DNA of 64,000 bases from Rhodococcus sp. ARC_M6 (GTDB taxonomy: Bacteria > Actinomycetota > Actinomycetes > Mycobacteriales > Mycobacteriaceae). The DNA lies in NCBI RefSeq assembly GCF_022810305.1, contig NZ_JALGQH010000001.1:310001-374000 (forward strand), given 5' to 3'. Below, in pieces: positions 18,933 through 27,971 of this stretch. How positions within the stretch are numbered: position 1 is the first letter of the stretch; every line of letters starts with the position of its first letter. Below the pieces are notes generated by a model. The model did no database searches and was not told where the DNA came from. It saw only the letters and a program-made list of their open reading frames with translations. A program made the translations under genes and the position numbers.

Positions 18933-19691
18933 GTGGACACGCATTCTCGCGGCAATGGGCAAGGTAGTCCGGAATCGTACGGGGATGACGCCTCGAACTC
19001 GACTTTCAGCCGAAGTGCACGAGCGGCCGTCGAACTCCCGGTGACCGCGGATCTGTGCAAGAAGTGTGTTTCGCTTACTTCTGTCGACGGAGCAGCAGTC
19101 ACGGTGCTGAGTAGTTCTTCAGCGCGGGAATTGATGTACGCGACCGATGCACTTGCCCAACATCTCGACGAACTTCAGTTCACTAGTGGCGATGGGCCGT
19201 GCGTCGACGCCTTTACTTCCGGTCGACCGGTTCTGTGCAACGACACTTCGGATGCCCCGTCTGTTGCTGCGTGGCCCGGATTCTCCAACGAAGCTGAACG
19301 CGCCGGCGTCGGCGGGGTGTATGCGTTTCCTCTGCGTGGTGGGCGAAGAGTCTTCGGAGTGCTGGAACTGTACCGGCGAGTTCCCGGCACGCTGACTGAC
19401 AGTCAGATGACGGTGGCGGTGGTGTCCTCGGAGGCCATTGCGGCAGCGCTGTTGGACGAGTTGTTGCTCGATGATCATCCGGAGAGTGGGGGAGTGACCA
19501 ACGCTTTTCACCGTCCGGAAGTCAATCAGGCGGTGGGAATGATCGCGGTCCAGCTGAAAGTTTCTGTGGCCGAAGCATTGTCGAGGTTGCGAGCAACTGC
19601 ATTTTCAACCGGCCAGCCGATTTGGGAGGTGGCCGCCGACGTTGTTCATCGGCGTATCCGCTTTTCCGACCGCGGAGGTGAGGGCGAGTGA
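18933..19691 (+). CDS. GAF-ANTAR regulator
   Basis: A 252-residue protein starting with GTG behind a very strong GAGGAGGTGAAC site. The GAF domain is about residues 35-180: DGAAVTVLS, FTSGDGPCVDAF, GVYAFPLRGGRRVFGVLELYR (in parts). The ANTAR domain (about 195-245) shows RPEVNQAVGMIAVQLKVSVAEALSRLRA in parts. It is divergent from the two minus-strand GAF-ANTAR genes, and 52 bp upstream of another. Probably an RNA-binding antiterminator; ligand and target RNA are unknown. Confidence 0.82.
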   Translation: MDTHSRGNGQGSPESYGDDASNSTFSRSARAAVELPVTADLCKKCVSLTSVDGAAVTVLSSSSARELMYATDALAQHLDELQFTSGDGPCVDAFTSGRPVLCNDTSDAPSVAAWPGFSNEAERAGVGGVYAFPLRGGRRVFGVLELYRRVPGTLTDSQMTVAVVSSEAIAAALLDELLLDDHPESGGVTNAFHRPEVNQAVGMIAVQLKVSVAEALSRLRATAFSTGQPIWEVAADVVHRRIRFSDRGGEGE

Positions 19692-19743
19692 CGAATCGAC
19701 CCAGCGAAGTGCAAGTATGGCGAACAGCGACGAGGGAGGAAGT

Positions 19744-20448
19744 ATGCCGATGAACACGCCCTTGGCACAGGTAGCGATAGCCGAGATCACTCATCTGCTG
19801 ACTACCGATTTCGACTCCCAGAATCTTCTTTCGATCATCACCGAGCGAACCCGTCGTGCCTTCGGTGCAACGTGGTGTGTGCTCGTACTGAAATCGGTTG
19901 ATGCGCCTGGAATCGAGCTCGTGTGCGAGTCCACCGATTCGAGTTTCGAACCGCCCCGCGACCTGGTTCATCGTGTTCCGGTTGCACTGAGCGCGCTCAA
20001 CGGATCGGTTGTGATGATCGACGATTTCGATATCGCGAGTCCGCGATGGGCAGCGTTCGCGGAGAGCGCCACGCTCCACGGACTCGGGGGATGCCGTGTA
20101 TTTCCATTGAGACTGGCGCAGGCGACGCTGGGGTCGTTGGCAGTATTCACCGTCGACCCGTGGACTTCTCGGGAGAGAAGCAACTCGTACGGACAATCGA
20201 TGGCTGATTTGGCGGCGATTGCGCTCTCCTTACGGGGGATAGACAACCGGACCGAGGCGGCGACGGTGGCTGCGCAACAAATTCTGTTGTCTCGATCGAC
20301 GATCGAACTGGCAGCGGGAATGATCGCCGAACTCGACGATATTGATATCGGTTCCGCGATGGGCACGATGGCCGCGGCCGCGAAGGCACAGGGAATGTCA
20401 CTGACGCAGTACGCCCGGAAAATGGTCGAGGACCCAGGGTTTCGGTGA
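19744..20448 (+). CDS. GAF-ANTAR-like regulator
   Basis: A 234-residue protein. The ATG at 19744 follows GAGGGAGGA; the frame is open upstream to 19642 but that part overlaps the previous gene. A GAF domain occupies about residues 10-165 (TRRAFGATWCVLVL, GGCRVFPLRLAQATLGSLAVF read in parts). The C-terminus (about 175-230) is ANTAR-like: AAQQILLSRSTIELAAGMIAELDD and AAAAKAQGMSLTQYARKMV. Its ANTAR core differs from the neighbours (no AxGxLM motif), so RNA binding is less certain. Last gene of the plus-strand pair. Confidence 0.72.
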   Translation: MPMNTPLAQVAIAEITHLLTTDFDSQNLLSIITERTRRAFGATWCVLVLKSVDAPGIELVCESTDSSFEPPRDLVHRVPVALSALNGSVVMIDDFDIASPRWAAFAESATLHGLGGCRVFPLRLAQATLGSLAVFTVDPWTSRERSNSYGQSMADLAAIALSLRGIDNRTEAATVAAQQILLSRSTIELAAGMIAELDDIDIGSAMGTMAAAAKAQGMSLTQYARKMVEDPGFR

Positions 20449-20680
20449 GTAGAAGGGCCCGGGACCTACGTCTGTGTGTGGAGTGGACGTAGTGCGCGAG
20501 TGTGGTTGCTGCTCTCGCGAGGATCGGTGTGTGTGCGGTAGGTTCGCGGTCTAGTGCTTCTCCAGGCGGCAACATTTTGCGGCCGGCTCGCACACAACGT
20601 GCGAATGGCGGGAATCCACACGCTGTTTCGGTCGCGGTACGCAGTAGGACTGTGCGTAGTGCTGCCCTGAAAGGTGATTG
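20449..20680. other. intergenic region before galU
   Basis: About 230 bp with no gene. It presumably contains the galU promoter. No clear hairpin, repeat or box was picked out. Confidence 0.4.
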
Positions 20681-21604
20681 ATGACTTCGACTTACAGGTG
20701 CTCGGTCAAGACTGCCGTCGTACCGGCCGCAGGGCTCGGCACGCGTTTTCTTCCCGCAACCAAGACCGTTCCCAAAGAGCTACTGCCCGTGGTGGATACA
20801 CCCGGCATCGAGCTGGTAGCCGGTGAAGCCGCGCGTGCGGGTGCGAGCCGTCTGGTGATCGTCACGGCGCCGGGTAAAGCTGGGGTGACCGGGCATTTTC
20901 TCGAAGATCTTGTCCTCGAAGGGAAGCTGCAGGAGTCGGGCAAGCTGCATCTGCTCGAGAAGGTCCGCAAGGCACCGGCGTTAATTTCGGTGGAATCAGT
21001 GGTGCAGGAGTCGCCCTTGGGACTTGGGCATGCGGTGGGGCTCGCCGAAACTGTTCTCGGTGACGACGAGGATGCCTTTGCAGTCTTGCTGCCGGATGAT
21101 CTAGTTCATCCCAGTGGCGTCTTGGACCGGATGGCGAAGGTCAGGGCCGAATACGGTGGATCGGTCCTGTGCGCCTTCGACGTTGCACCTGACGAGGTCA
21201 GCGCCTACGGAATTTTCGACGTGGTACCCGCCCACGGCAGCAGTGACCGGGACGTGTTGAAGGTTGTCGGTATGGTCGAGAAGCCGGAAACATCTTCCGC
21301 TCCTTCCACATTGGCGGCCGTCGGTCGCTATCTCCTCGATCGTGAGATCTTCGATGCACTGCGCCGGATCGAACCGGGCAAGGGTGGGGAGTTGCAGTTG
21401 ACGGACGCCATCGCCCTCATGATTGCCGAAGGGCACCCGGTTCACGTGGTCGTTCACCACGGCACACGACACGATCTCGGGAATCCCGGCGGCTTCATTC
21501 GGGCGTCGTTGGATCATGCGCTTGGTCGCGACGAATACGGCCCGGCCTTGCGGGTGTGGTTGGAAGAGCGTCTGCGTCAACCTGATCCGCAACTTACCTA
21601 CTGA
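20681..21604 (+). CDS. galU: UTP--glucose-1-phosphate uridylyltransferase
   Basis: A 307-residue enzyme making UDP-glucose from UTP and glucose-1-phosphate. The nucleotidyltransferase motif VVPAAGLGTRFLPATKTVPKE (read in parts) is near residue 14, followed by the GALU-type LPDD block and a VEKPE motif near residue 203. ATG 20681 has GAAAGGTG upstream. It lies 12 bp before manA, so they are likely cotranscribed. UDP-glucose is the substrate of the two UDP-glucose dehydrogenases further along. Confidence 0.95.
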   Translation: MTSTYRCSVKTAVVPAAGLGTRFLPATKTVPKELLPVVDTPGIELVAGEAARAGASRLVIVTAPGKAGVTGHFLEDLVLEGKLQESGKLHLLEKVRKAPALISVESVVQESPLGLGHAVGLAETVLGDDEDAFAVLLPDDLVHPSGVLDRMAKVRAEYGGSVLCAFDVAPDEVSAYGIFDVVPAHGSSDRDVLKVVGMVEKPETSSAPSTLAAVGRYLLDREIFDALRRIEPGKGGELQLTDAIALMIAEGHPVHVVVHHGTRHDLGNPGGFIRASLDHALGRDEYGPALRVWLEERLRQPDPQLTY

Positions 21605-21616
21605 TCGGGCGCTGCT

Positions 21617-22837
21617 GTGGAACTGATCGCCGGGGTCATCAAATCGTACGATTGGGGTTCACGTACGGCGCTGGCCGAGCTCACCGGTCGGATGGTTCCG
21701 TCAGTGAACACCGAAGCCGAAATGTGGTTCGGTGCACATGAATCAGCGCCGTCGCCGCTGCTGGAGAGTTCCGATCCTGCTACGCTGTTCGGCCGGATCG
21801 GAGTTGATCCCGCGGCAGGTCTGGGTGAGGAATGCAGTGATGCGTTCGGTGGGAAGCTTCCGTTTCTACTTAAAGTTCTTGCAGCGCAGAAACCCCTTTC
21901 ACTTCAAGCGCATCCCACGGAAGAGCAGGCACGTGCCGGATTCGACGCTGAGAACCGTGCTGGAATTCCGCTGGATGCAGCGCATCGCAACTATCGAGAT
22001 GATCGCCACAAGCCGGAATTAGTTGTTGCCCTGGAGCAATTCGAGGTTCTGGCAGGGTTTCGCAATATACCGGATACTGTGGATTTCCTGACCGCGATCG
22101 ACGTTCCGGATCTGGCGGAAGATGCTGCGGCTCTCGCATCCTCGCCGACGCCGAAACAGTTGGAACAGGTGGTTGCCCGTTGGATGGGCATGTCGAGTGA
22201 ACATCATGTGCGCGCGAGCGACGTGGTCCTGGAGCGAATCACTGCTCTGCTAGCTTCCGGGGGGAGCGTCGTGGATCGGTATCGCACCGAGCTGTCGACT
22301 GCGTCGGAGCTTGCGCGAAACTATCGCGGCGACGGTGGGGTCTTGATATCCTTGCTGCTCAATCGAGTTACCCTCGCTCCCGGAGAAGGTCTGTATCTCC
22401 CAGCCGGCAACCTGCACGCATATCTGAGCGGCACTGCTGTCGAGATCATGGCCAATTCCGACAACGTGCTCCGCGGCGGGTTGACCACCAAACACGTCGA
22501 TGTCGCCGAGCTGTCGAAAATTCTCGATTTCAATCCGATCTCGGCCGATGTTCTTCGGCCGCATCCCGCCGCGACGGAATTCACTTATCCCACTCCCGCT
22601 CGTGAATTCACGCTCACGCGGTGGGAGTTCGGCGACAGTGCCGAGCGTGAGTTGAAAAGCCCCGGACCCTCGATAGTGCTGTGCACGTCGGGGCGAGCGA
22701 CAATCCGGAGTGGGCCGAAGACACGCAGAATCGGCAGCGGTGAGGCAATCTGGGTTCCGGCCGGCGAGAGTGATCTGAGCGTCGCGGCAGACGGCCCGCA
22801 TGCGCAACTATTTGTCGGATCCGTCGGCGGGTTGTGA
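21617..22837 (+). CDS. manA: mannose-6-phosphate isomerase, class I
   Basis: A 406-residue zinc enzyme converting mannose-6-phosphate and fructose-6-phosphate. The N-terminal SYDWGSRTALAEL is family-typical. KVLAAQKPLSLQAHPTEEQA (read in parts, about residue 88) carries metal and substrate ligands, and GEGLYLPAGNLHAYLSG (about residue 258) is the PMI signature. GTG start. It follows galU closely. It can feed GDP-mannose formation for polysaccharide, lipomannan or glycolipid synthesis. Confidence 0.93.
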   Translation: MELIAGVIKSYDWGSRTALAELTGRMVPSVNTEAEMWFGAHESAPSPLLESSDPATLFGRIGVDPAAGLGEECSDAFGGKLPFLLKVLAAQKPLSLQAHPTEEQARAGFDAENRAGIPLDAAHRNYRDDRHKPELVVALEQFEVLAGFRNIPDTVDFLTAIDVPDLAEDAAALASSPTPKQLEQVVARWMGMSSEHHVRASDVVLERITALLASGGSVVDRYRTELSTASELARNYRGDGGVLISLLLNRVTLAPGEGLYLPAGNLHAYLSGTAVEIMANSDNVLRGGLTTKHVDVAELSKILDFNPISADVLRPHPAATEFTYPTPAREFTLTRWEFGDSAERELKSPGPSIVLCTSGRATIRSGPKTRRIGSGEAIWVPAGESDLSVAADGPHAQLFVGSVGGL

Positions 22838-22851
22838 CCTGAAGGTTCGTG

Positions 22852-23232
22852 TCAGTCGGCGGCGATACCGGTGCTGACGACGGGGAACGTGCCGCCCGGT
22901 TGTAAATCCTTCCGTCGAGACAGTTCGTTCGTCAGCTTTTGACTGCTGAAATCTTGTGCGTGGGGTGTCGAGGTGGGGTCGGTGCGCGGGTCCACTCCAG
23001 CCTCTTCCGCCGTCAAGTACTCGGCGGCGATGAGGATCTCCAGGATCGGGACATCGAAGATGCGGCTGGCAGTGCGCATGGTGTCTTGAGTCGGCGGACG
23101 TTTGGATGCAAGCCATCGACTCAATTCGGACGGTCGGATCTTCAGCGCACGTGCAGCATCCTGGATATCCCCGTACGGGCGAAGTTCCAGTTGACTCTTG
23201 ACCCATTCGGAGAAACCACTCATAACGGCCAT
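22852..23232 (-). CDS. XRE-family helix-turn-helix regulator
   Basis: A 126-residue protein from ATG 23232, chosen because residues before it look non-coding (an upstream ATG at 23313 adds 27). The HTH spans about residues 8-60: DIQDAARALKIRPSELSRWL, SKRPPTQDTMRTASRIFDVP. The rest (about 65-126) is polar and acidic, possibly flexible. It is convergent with manA (14 bp between). A gTATGCC direct repeat just upstream is a candidate self-operator. It may regulate the nearby polysaccharide locus, but nothing in the sequence proves this. Confidence 0.7.
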   Translation of the reverse strand: MAVMSGFSEWVKSQLELRPYGDIQDAARALKIRPSELSRWLASKRPPTQDTMRTASRIFDVPILEILIAAEYLTAEEAGVDPRTDPTSTPHAQDFSSQKLTNELSRRKDLQPGGTFPVVSTGIAAD

Positions 23233-23241
23233 ATTGCCTGA

Positions 23242-23258
23242 GTATGCCCGTGTATGCC
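23242..23258. promoter_or_regulatory. direct repeat upstream of XRE gene
   Basis: GTATGCC occurs twice, three bases apart (one helical turn centre to centre), ten bases upstream of the chosen start. This suits a small HTH regulator binding its own promoter, but is untested. Confidence 0.3.
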
Positions 23259-24458
23259 AGTTTGACATGTCGGTGTTGTCCGAAATATTGTCGCTTCCGT
23301 CACATTGCGGCAATCTTTTTGTACGTTTCGCGCATCGCTGCAGTTACAAAGCGACTGCGACTTATCGGAGCATTTCACCCAAGGGTTAGTCACTGCAGGT
23401 CATCAGTTGCCGAGTCCATGGGATGTCTATTCCCGATACGGGGGATTGCGAAACAATGGCTACGAGTCCTGGGTTGCGCGATTCTCATCAGCGCCCGCTA
23501 TCCGGGCGCGCTTATGCATCCGATCAGATTCGTGTGCAGTCGTTGTCCGTACGGCACCGTTGCCCGTGGGGCGCCGCTGTCTGCCCGTGGGGCGCCACAG
23601 TCGTGCCGGGGATGAACGACGCCAATGCCGGAAACTGACGAGGGGCCCCTACTTAGGGTGGCATTGCCGGCGTTTCCGATATTAGGAGCGTAAAAGCGCG
23701 GGAAGGTTGTGTAACCGACATTGTGGCCCGCTGCCTGCGGCGAGATGCGGACCGGAAGATCGATCCGTGCGCACTCGCGCGACGAAACCCGTCGTGTTCC
23801 ACATGGTGGGATTACCGCAAACTTTTTTTGACCGCAATTTCGGTGATCACCTGGACGGCTGACCAGATTGATTTGCTGGCGTGCGCCGGATTATGAAGTG
23901 CCTGAGCGCGATTCGCCTTCAAGTTGCGGGTTCCGGGACCAAATTCCCTGCGTGGGACGTAGGTCCCCGTTCCTCGTGGCCGTCGTCCCACGAAAAAGGC
24001 TGTGGCGCAGTTACGTTGCCGATCTGCCACTTGTACTGCGGATTCGGTGACGTCGGTCCGGCCGAGTTATCGCGTACTTGCCGGTAACGTCCCGTCGATC
24101 CGAGGTTGCGGGCCTGATTAACGAATAAATTGCTAGACACCATCCGTTGGATCGAGATAGTTGAATATTCAGTGGGTCTGCGAAAACTGGACAAGTCCGG
24201 CGAAGTGTGACTGGGTTCAACTTTGTGCAACAAGAACCCTCAGTGGGTCTGAACTGCGTGATCGTTACGTTTGATCCTTCGCCGTGACAGTGTTGAAATG
24301 AAGTCCATTCGACTTGCATGTGCGACTCGATCGATCTGAATTCCCTTGGCGAATACGGGATGCGAACAGTTTGCTCCCATCCGTATTGATCGCGTGCCGG
24401 GAACAGTTCGCTACGAGTCGCCCCAACCCTGGGGCCATGATGAAGAAGGGACTGATCC
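23259..24458. other. 1.2-kb gene-free leader upstream of the polysaccharide operon
   Basis: No reading frame here has a good start, ribosome site and actinobacterial codon pattern. It is locally AT-richer and contains repeats: TGCCCGTGGGGCGCC at 23561-23575 and 23582-23596 (21 bp apart), a GGGGCCCC palindrome near 23645, and TCAGTGGGTCTG at 24169-24180 and 24240-24251. A ribosome site (GAAGAAGGGA) lies just before the first gene at 24459. The stretch probably carries promoters and regulatory sites or a structured leader RNA. Confidence 0.5.
23561..23596. repeat. 15-bp direct repeat in the leader region
   Basis: TGCCCGTGGGGCGCC occurs twice with start positions 21 bp apart, i.e. two helical turns, about 0.9 kb upstream of the polysaccharide operon. 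The spacing is consistent with a protein-binding array. Confidence 0.6.
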
Positions 24459-25979
24459 GTGACGGCGCTCGACGTATCCACGCTGCACAACTCTGAGCAC
24501 AGGCGACCTCGAGCGGTACCAGATCCGACTCATGACTCGGCGCCTCGAAATCAGTGGGAGGCCGTTTATCGCCGCCGGTTGGTGTGTGGTGACGTGGTGA
24601 TAGTTCTTGCTGCAGTGTTCCTCGCGCAATGGTTCCGATTCGGTGGTGACGTAACTGCGATGACCTCAGGAGCGCTTGGCCACCTCAACTACACCGGTGT
24701 GTCCATGACTCTGGCCGGTATGTGGCTGGCTTCTCTCGGCATCTTCCGGACCCGTTCGATTCGGGTAATTGGAAGTGGACCCGAGGAGTATCGCCGGATA
24801 TTCATTGCGACAGTGAGACTTTTCGGGCTGATTGCAATTGTGAGCCTCCTGTTCCAGCTTGACATCGCACGCCTCTACCTGGCCTTCGCTTTCCCTCTCG
24901 GCCTGTCTGCACTGATGATCAGTCGCCTGGTCAGTCGAAAGCTGATTGCGCGCAAGCGCGCTCGCGGAGAGTTTCAGACGTCGGTGCTTGTGGTCGGAAG
25001 TCGGAGCGCGGTATTGAATCTGGCGGAAAACTTCGAACGCGGAACTGCCGACGGTTTTCGTGTTGTCGGAGTTTGTGTCCCCGGGCATATCGGAGCCAAA
25101 GATAAGGTCATTACCGTCGGTGGCCGGGAGATACCGATCCTCGGCGATGAGCACGACGTCATCGGTGCCCTCGATCTGGTCCGGGCCGACACTGTTGCGG
25201 TGACCGCGACGGAACGACTCGGGTGTGACGGTATGCGGAAACTTGCCTGGGATCTCGAGACCAAAGATGTGGATCTTGTTGTTGCACCGAGTATCCTGGA
25301 TGTGGCTGGCCCGCGCCTGTCGATGCGGCCCGTAGCAGGTCTGCCACTCATTCACGTCGAGCGCCCCCGCTATCATGGCGCACAGCGGATTGCGAAGACG
25401 TCGTTCGACTTTCTTTTCGCATCGCTCATACTGCTTGCCATCAGCCCGGTGCTCCTTGCTACGGCTATCGCAGTCAAGGTGACCAGTAGCGGTCCGATCT
25501 TCTACAAGTCGGAACGTATGGGCCTCGACGGACAGCCGTTCTCCATGCTCAAGTTCCGGTCGATGGTTCAGGATGCGGATAAGCGCGTCGACGCGCTGAT
25601 GAAAAACAACGAAGGCGCCGGCGTTCTGTTCAAGATGCGTGAAGACCCCCGAGTGACCAAGGTGGGGAAGATTATTCGCCGGTATTCCATCGACGAGCTT
25701 CCACAGTTCGTCAATGTCCTGCGGCGCGAGATGAGCGTGGTCGGACCGAGGCCGCCGCTGCGACGCGAAGTAGAAGCCTACGACGGCACCGTGAAGCGGC
25801 GCCTGTTGGTCAAGCCCGGAATCACCGGGCTGTGGCAGGTCAGTGGACGATCCGACCTCTCGTGGGAAGAGACTGTGCGACTTGATCTTTCTTACGTCGA
25901 CAACTGGTCCATGATGGGCGACGTCCTGATCGTCGCCAAGACGCTGAAGGCTGTCGTCGGTAGCGACGGCGCGTACTAG
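24459..25979 (+). CDS. polyprenyl-phosphate sugar-1-phosphate transferase (WcaJ/WbaP-like)
   Basis: A 506-residue membrane enzyme likely starting repeat-unit assembly by moving a hexose-1-phosphate onto undecaprenyl phosphate. It has four to five N-terminal helices (about residues 40-160), a central CoA-binding/Rossmann-like domain (about 165-290), a fifth helix near 315-335, and the C-terminal catalytic PHPT domain. That domain carries KSERMGLDGQPFSMLKFRSM (in parts), RRYSIDELPQF and SVVGPRPPLRREV. GTG start at 24459. It is the first gene of a tightly packed polysaccharide operon with Wzx, Wzy and glycosyltransferases. The sugar is not determined. Confidence 0.9.
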   Translation: MTALDVSTLHNSEHRRPRAVPDPTHDSAPRNQWEAVYRRRLVCGDVVIVLAAVFLAQWFRFGGDVTAMTSGALGHLNYTGVSMTLAGMWLASLGIFRTRSIRVIGSGPEEYRRIFIATVRLFGLIAIVSLLFQLDIARLYLAFAFPLGLSALMISRLVSRKLIARKRARGEFQTSVLVVGSRSAVLNLAENFERGTADGFRVVGVCVPGHIGAKDKVITVGGREIPILGDEHDVIGALDLVRADTVAVTATERLGCDGMRKLAWDLETKDVDLVVAPSILDVAGPRLSMRPVAGLPLIHVERPRYHGAQRIAKTSFDFLFASLILLAISPVLLATAIAVKVTSSGPIFYKSERMGLDGQPFSMLKFRSMVQDADKRVDALMKNNEGAGVLFKMREDPRVTKVGKIIRRYSIDELPQFVNVLRREMSVVGPRPPLRREVEAYDGTVKRRLLVKPGITGLWQVSGRSDLSWEETVRLDLSYVDNWSMMGDVLIVAKTLKAVVGSDGAY

Positions 25980-26001
25980 AACGAAGACCGGAGTTAACAC
26001 C

Positions 26002-26982
26002 ATGCAGCACAAAGGGACACAGAATCTCGGCGAACGAGAGAGTTTGGCACCAGCGCGTCGTAAACTCGTGCTTGCTGCATCCACCGGTGGACACCTCTCG
26101 CAGCTCGCGCGATTGGCTCCGCAACTCAACGCCTCGAACGATTCGCTGTGGATCACGTTCGATACAGAGCAGAGTCGGTCACTTCTGGCAGGTCGCCGCA
26201 CCCTCTTCGTCCCATATATAGCGCCACGAGACTACAAGGGTGTTTTCGGAGCGTTCAAGCAGATCCGGAAGGCCCTTCGAGGCAGTGGTGAAACCTTCGA
26301 CGAGGCGGTCAGTACCGGGGCTGCACTGGCATTGGCAGCGCTGCCGGCCGCGCGATCGGCGCGAATCCCCGCAAGATACATCGAAAGTGTCTCGCGCACG
26401 GACGGACCGTCTCTGACCGGCAATATTCTTGCCGCGTCGAGAATGACGACATTGCGAACCCAACACGAGAGTTGGGCGACCAACCGCTGGAAGTTCGAAG
26501 GCAACGTGCTCGGCTCTTATCGTGCATCGGAGTCGACGCCTCCAGATCGCCCGCTGCGACTCTTCGTGACCCTGGGAACGATTGCACCGTACCGCTTCGA
26601 TTCCATGATCGACGCCGTGCTCGCCACCGGGCTCGCGACCGAGGAAACCATCTGGCAAGTGGGGTGTTCCGATCGGACGAATCTGCCCGGATCGGTGGTG
26701 GCATCGATGCCGGACTCTGCGTTCGAGTCGGCGATCCGCGACAGCGACGTCGTGATCACTCACAGCGGAGTAGGCACCATCATGCGGGCTCTCGAATGCG
26801 GAAAGAGTCCAGTTGTCGTGTCCCGAAGAAAGTATCGGAACGAGCACGTCGACGACCATCAGACTCAGATCGCGAAGTGGGTCAGCGACGCAGGGCTGGC
26901 AGTTTCCGTCGAATCCGAGCAGTTGAGTATTGACGACATTCATTGGGCCAGTAGCAGAATCATCGATCAGGCGGAGTGGTAA
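26002..26982 (+). CDS. glycosyltransferase, fused Alg14-like and Alg13-like domains (PssD/PssE type)
   Basis: A 326-residue protein. The N-terminal half (about residues 22-175) resembles the membrane-binding acceptor subunit Alg14/PssD, with LVLAASTGGHLSQLARL and VSTGAALALAALPAARS. The C-terminal half (about 180-325) resembles Alg13/PssE, with FVTLGTIAPYRFDSMIDAV and the nucleotide-sugar site VITHSGVGTIMRALECGKSPVVVSRR (in parts). The two subunits are often separate; here they are one chain. It probably adds the second sugar to the lipid-linked primer. It starts 22 bp after the priming transferase. Confidence 0.82.
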   Translation: MQHKGTQNLGERESLAPARRKLVLAASTGGHLSQLARLAPQLNASNDSLWITFDTEQSRSLLAGRRTLFVPYIAPRDYKGVFGAFKQIRKALRGSGETFDEAVSTGAALALAALPAARSARIPARYIESVSRTDGPSLTGNILAASRMTTLRTQHESWATNRWKFEGNVLGSYRASESTPPDRPLRLFVTLGTIAPYRFDSMIDAVLATGLATEETIWQVGCSDRTNLPGSVVASMPDSAFESAIRDSDVVITHSGVGTIMRALECGKSPVVVSRRKYRNEHVDDHQTQIAKWVSDAGLAVSVESEQLSIDDIHWASSRIIDQAEW

Positions 26983-26986
26983 TCCC

Positions 26987-27925
26987 ATGTTCATCAGTTG
27001 GATCAATTACCACGGCCGCAGCCAGGAGTTGGCCGAGAAACTCGGTGTCGATGCACAGTTTCTGGAACCGGCCGATACCCGCAGGAACCTGATCCGTCGT
27101 TACGCTTCGGCAATCCGCTGGACTATTTCGACCTTGCGCGCAACAGACAGCAACAGCGTCTACTTGATGCTGCCCCCAGCGCCGGCTCTGTTGACAGTCC
27201 TGTTGTTCAAGGGCCGCAATCGTATGCTCGTCGCGGACCTGCATACGGGCTTCTTCCTGGACTCCAAATGGAAATGGTTCACTCCACTGGGGTTGAGATT
27301 GTTGCGGAACTCGGTAGCGCTGGTCACCAACGAAGGCTTGCGCGCCAAATGCGAAGCGGCGGGAGTTCGCTCGATAGTCCTTCATGACATATTGGAAGAC
27401 CGAACGAAAGACCCTGTGGCGCAGCGTCCAGACGGTTCGGATCTGGTGCTCTGCCCACTCAGCTACGCAAACGATGAACCGGTAGATCAACTGCTGCAGG
27501 CAGCCCGGCAGTGCCCGGACCTGAAGTTCGTCTTCACCGGCAAGGCGCCGCAGGCAGTCCGAGATCAAGCCCCGAAAAACGTCCACTTCACCGGATTTGT
27601 CAAGACCGAGGACTACCTCGACCTTCTGAATCAATCCAGCGCGGTTGTCGCACTGACCACCCGGGACTTGACGATGCAGCGCGCCGGGTATGAGGCGCTG
27701 ATGTACGGCAAGCCTCAGGTGACGTCGAATTTTGTTGTCCTGCGGGAGTTTCTGGGCGAAGCAGCGCACTACGTCGACCCGTACCGATCGGGGGAGATCG
27801 CTGACGCTCTGCGGGCGATCTCCCAGGACAGTTCGAACCAATCGCGTACCGCTGTCGGCGTTCTGAACGATCGAATTCGAGAGCAATCACGAGCCATCGA
27901 AGAGTTGAAGTCGGTTACGCGCTGA
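26987..27925 (+). CDS. GT-B fold glycosyltransferase
   Basis: A 312-residue protein from ATG 26987, four bases after the previous stop. An in-frame start at 26930 would overlap the previous gene. The N-terminal half has LMLPPAPALLTVLLF and VADLHTGFFLDSKW; the C-terminal half has FVFTGKAPQAV, VHFTGFVKTEDYLDLLNQSSAVVALTTRD (in parts) and RAGYEALMYGKPQV, the usual GT-B donor-binding region. Donor and acceptor are unknown. It most likely adds a sugar to the lipid-linked repeat unit. Confidence 0.75.
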   Translation: MFISWINYHGRSQELAEKLGVDAQFLEPADTRRNLIRRYASAIRWTISTLRATDSNSVYLMLPPAPALLTVLLFKGRNRMLVADLHTGFFLDSKWKWFTPLGLRLLRNSVALVTNEGLRAKCEAAGVRSIVLHDILEDRTKDPVAQRPDGSDLVLCPLSYANDEPVDQLLQAARQCPDLKFVFTGKAPQAVRDQAPKNVHFTGFVKTEDYLDLLNQSSAVVALTTRDLTMQRAGYEALMYGKPQVTSNFVVLREFLGEAAHYVDPYRSGEIADALRAISQDSSNQSRTAVGVLNDRIREQSRAIEELKSVTR

Positions 27926-27971
27926 CCAGTCGATTCGACAAATTATCTTCACTGATGCGGGAGCGGAGCAG

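Noticed and set aside
23305..23685. Small frames in the 23.3-23.7 kb leader
   Set aside because: They lack ribosome sites and overlap one another in different frames. Codon use is poor, so I treat the stretch as non-coding.
24666..26201. 511-residue minus-strand frame
   Set aside because: It is antisense to the sugar transferase and shows no recognisable domain; it is a by-product of high-GC codon bias.
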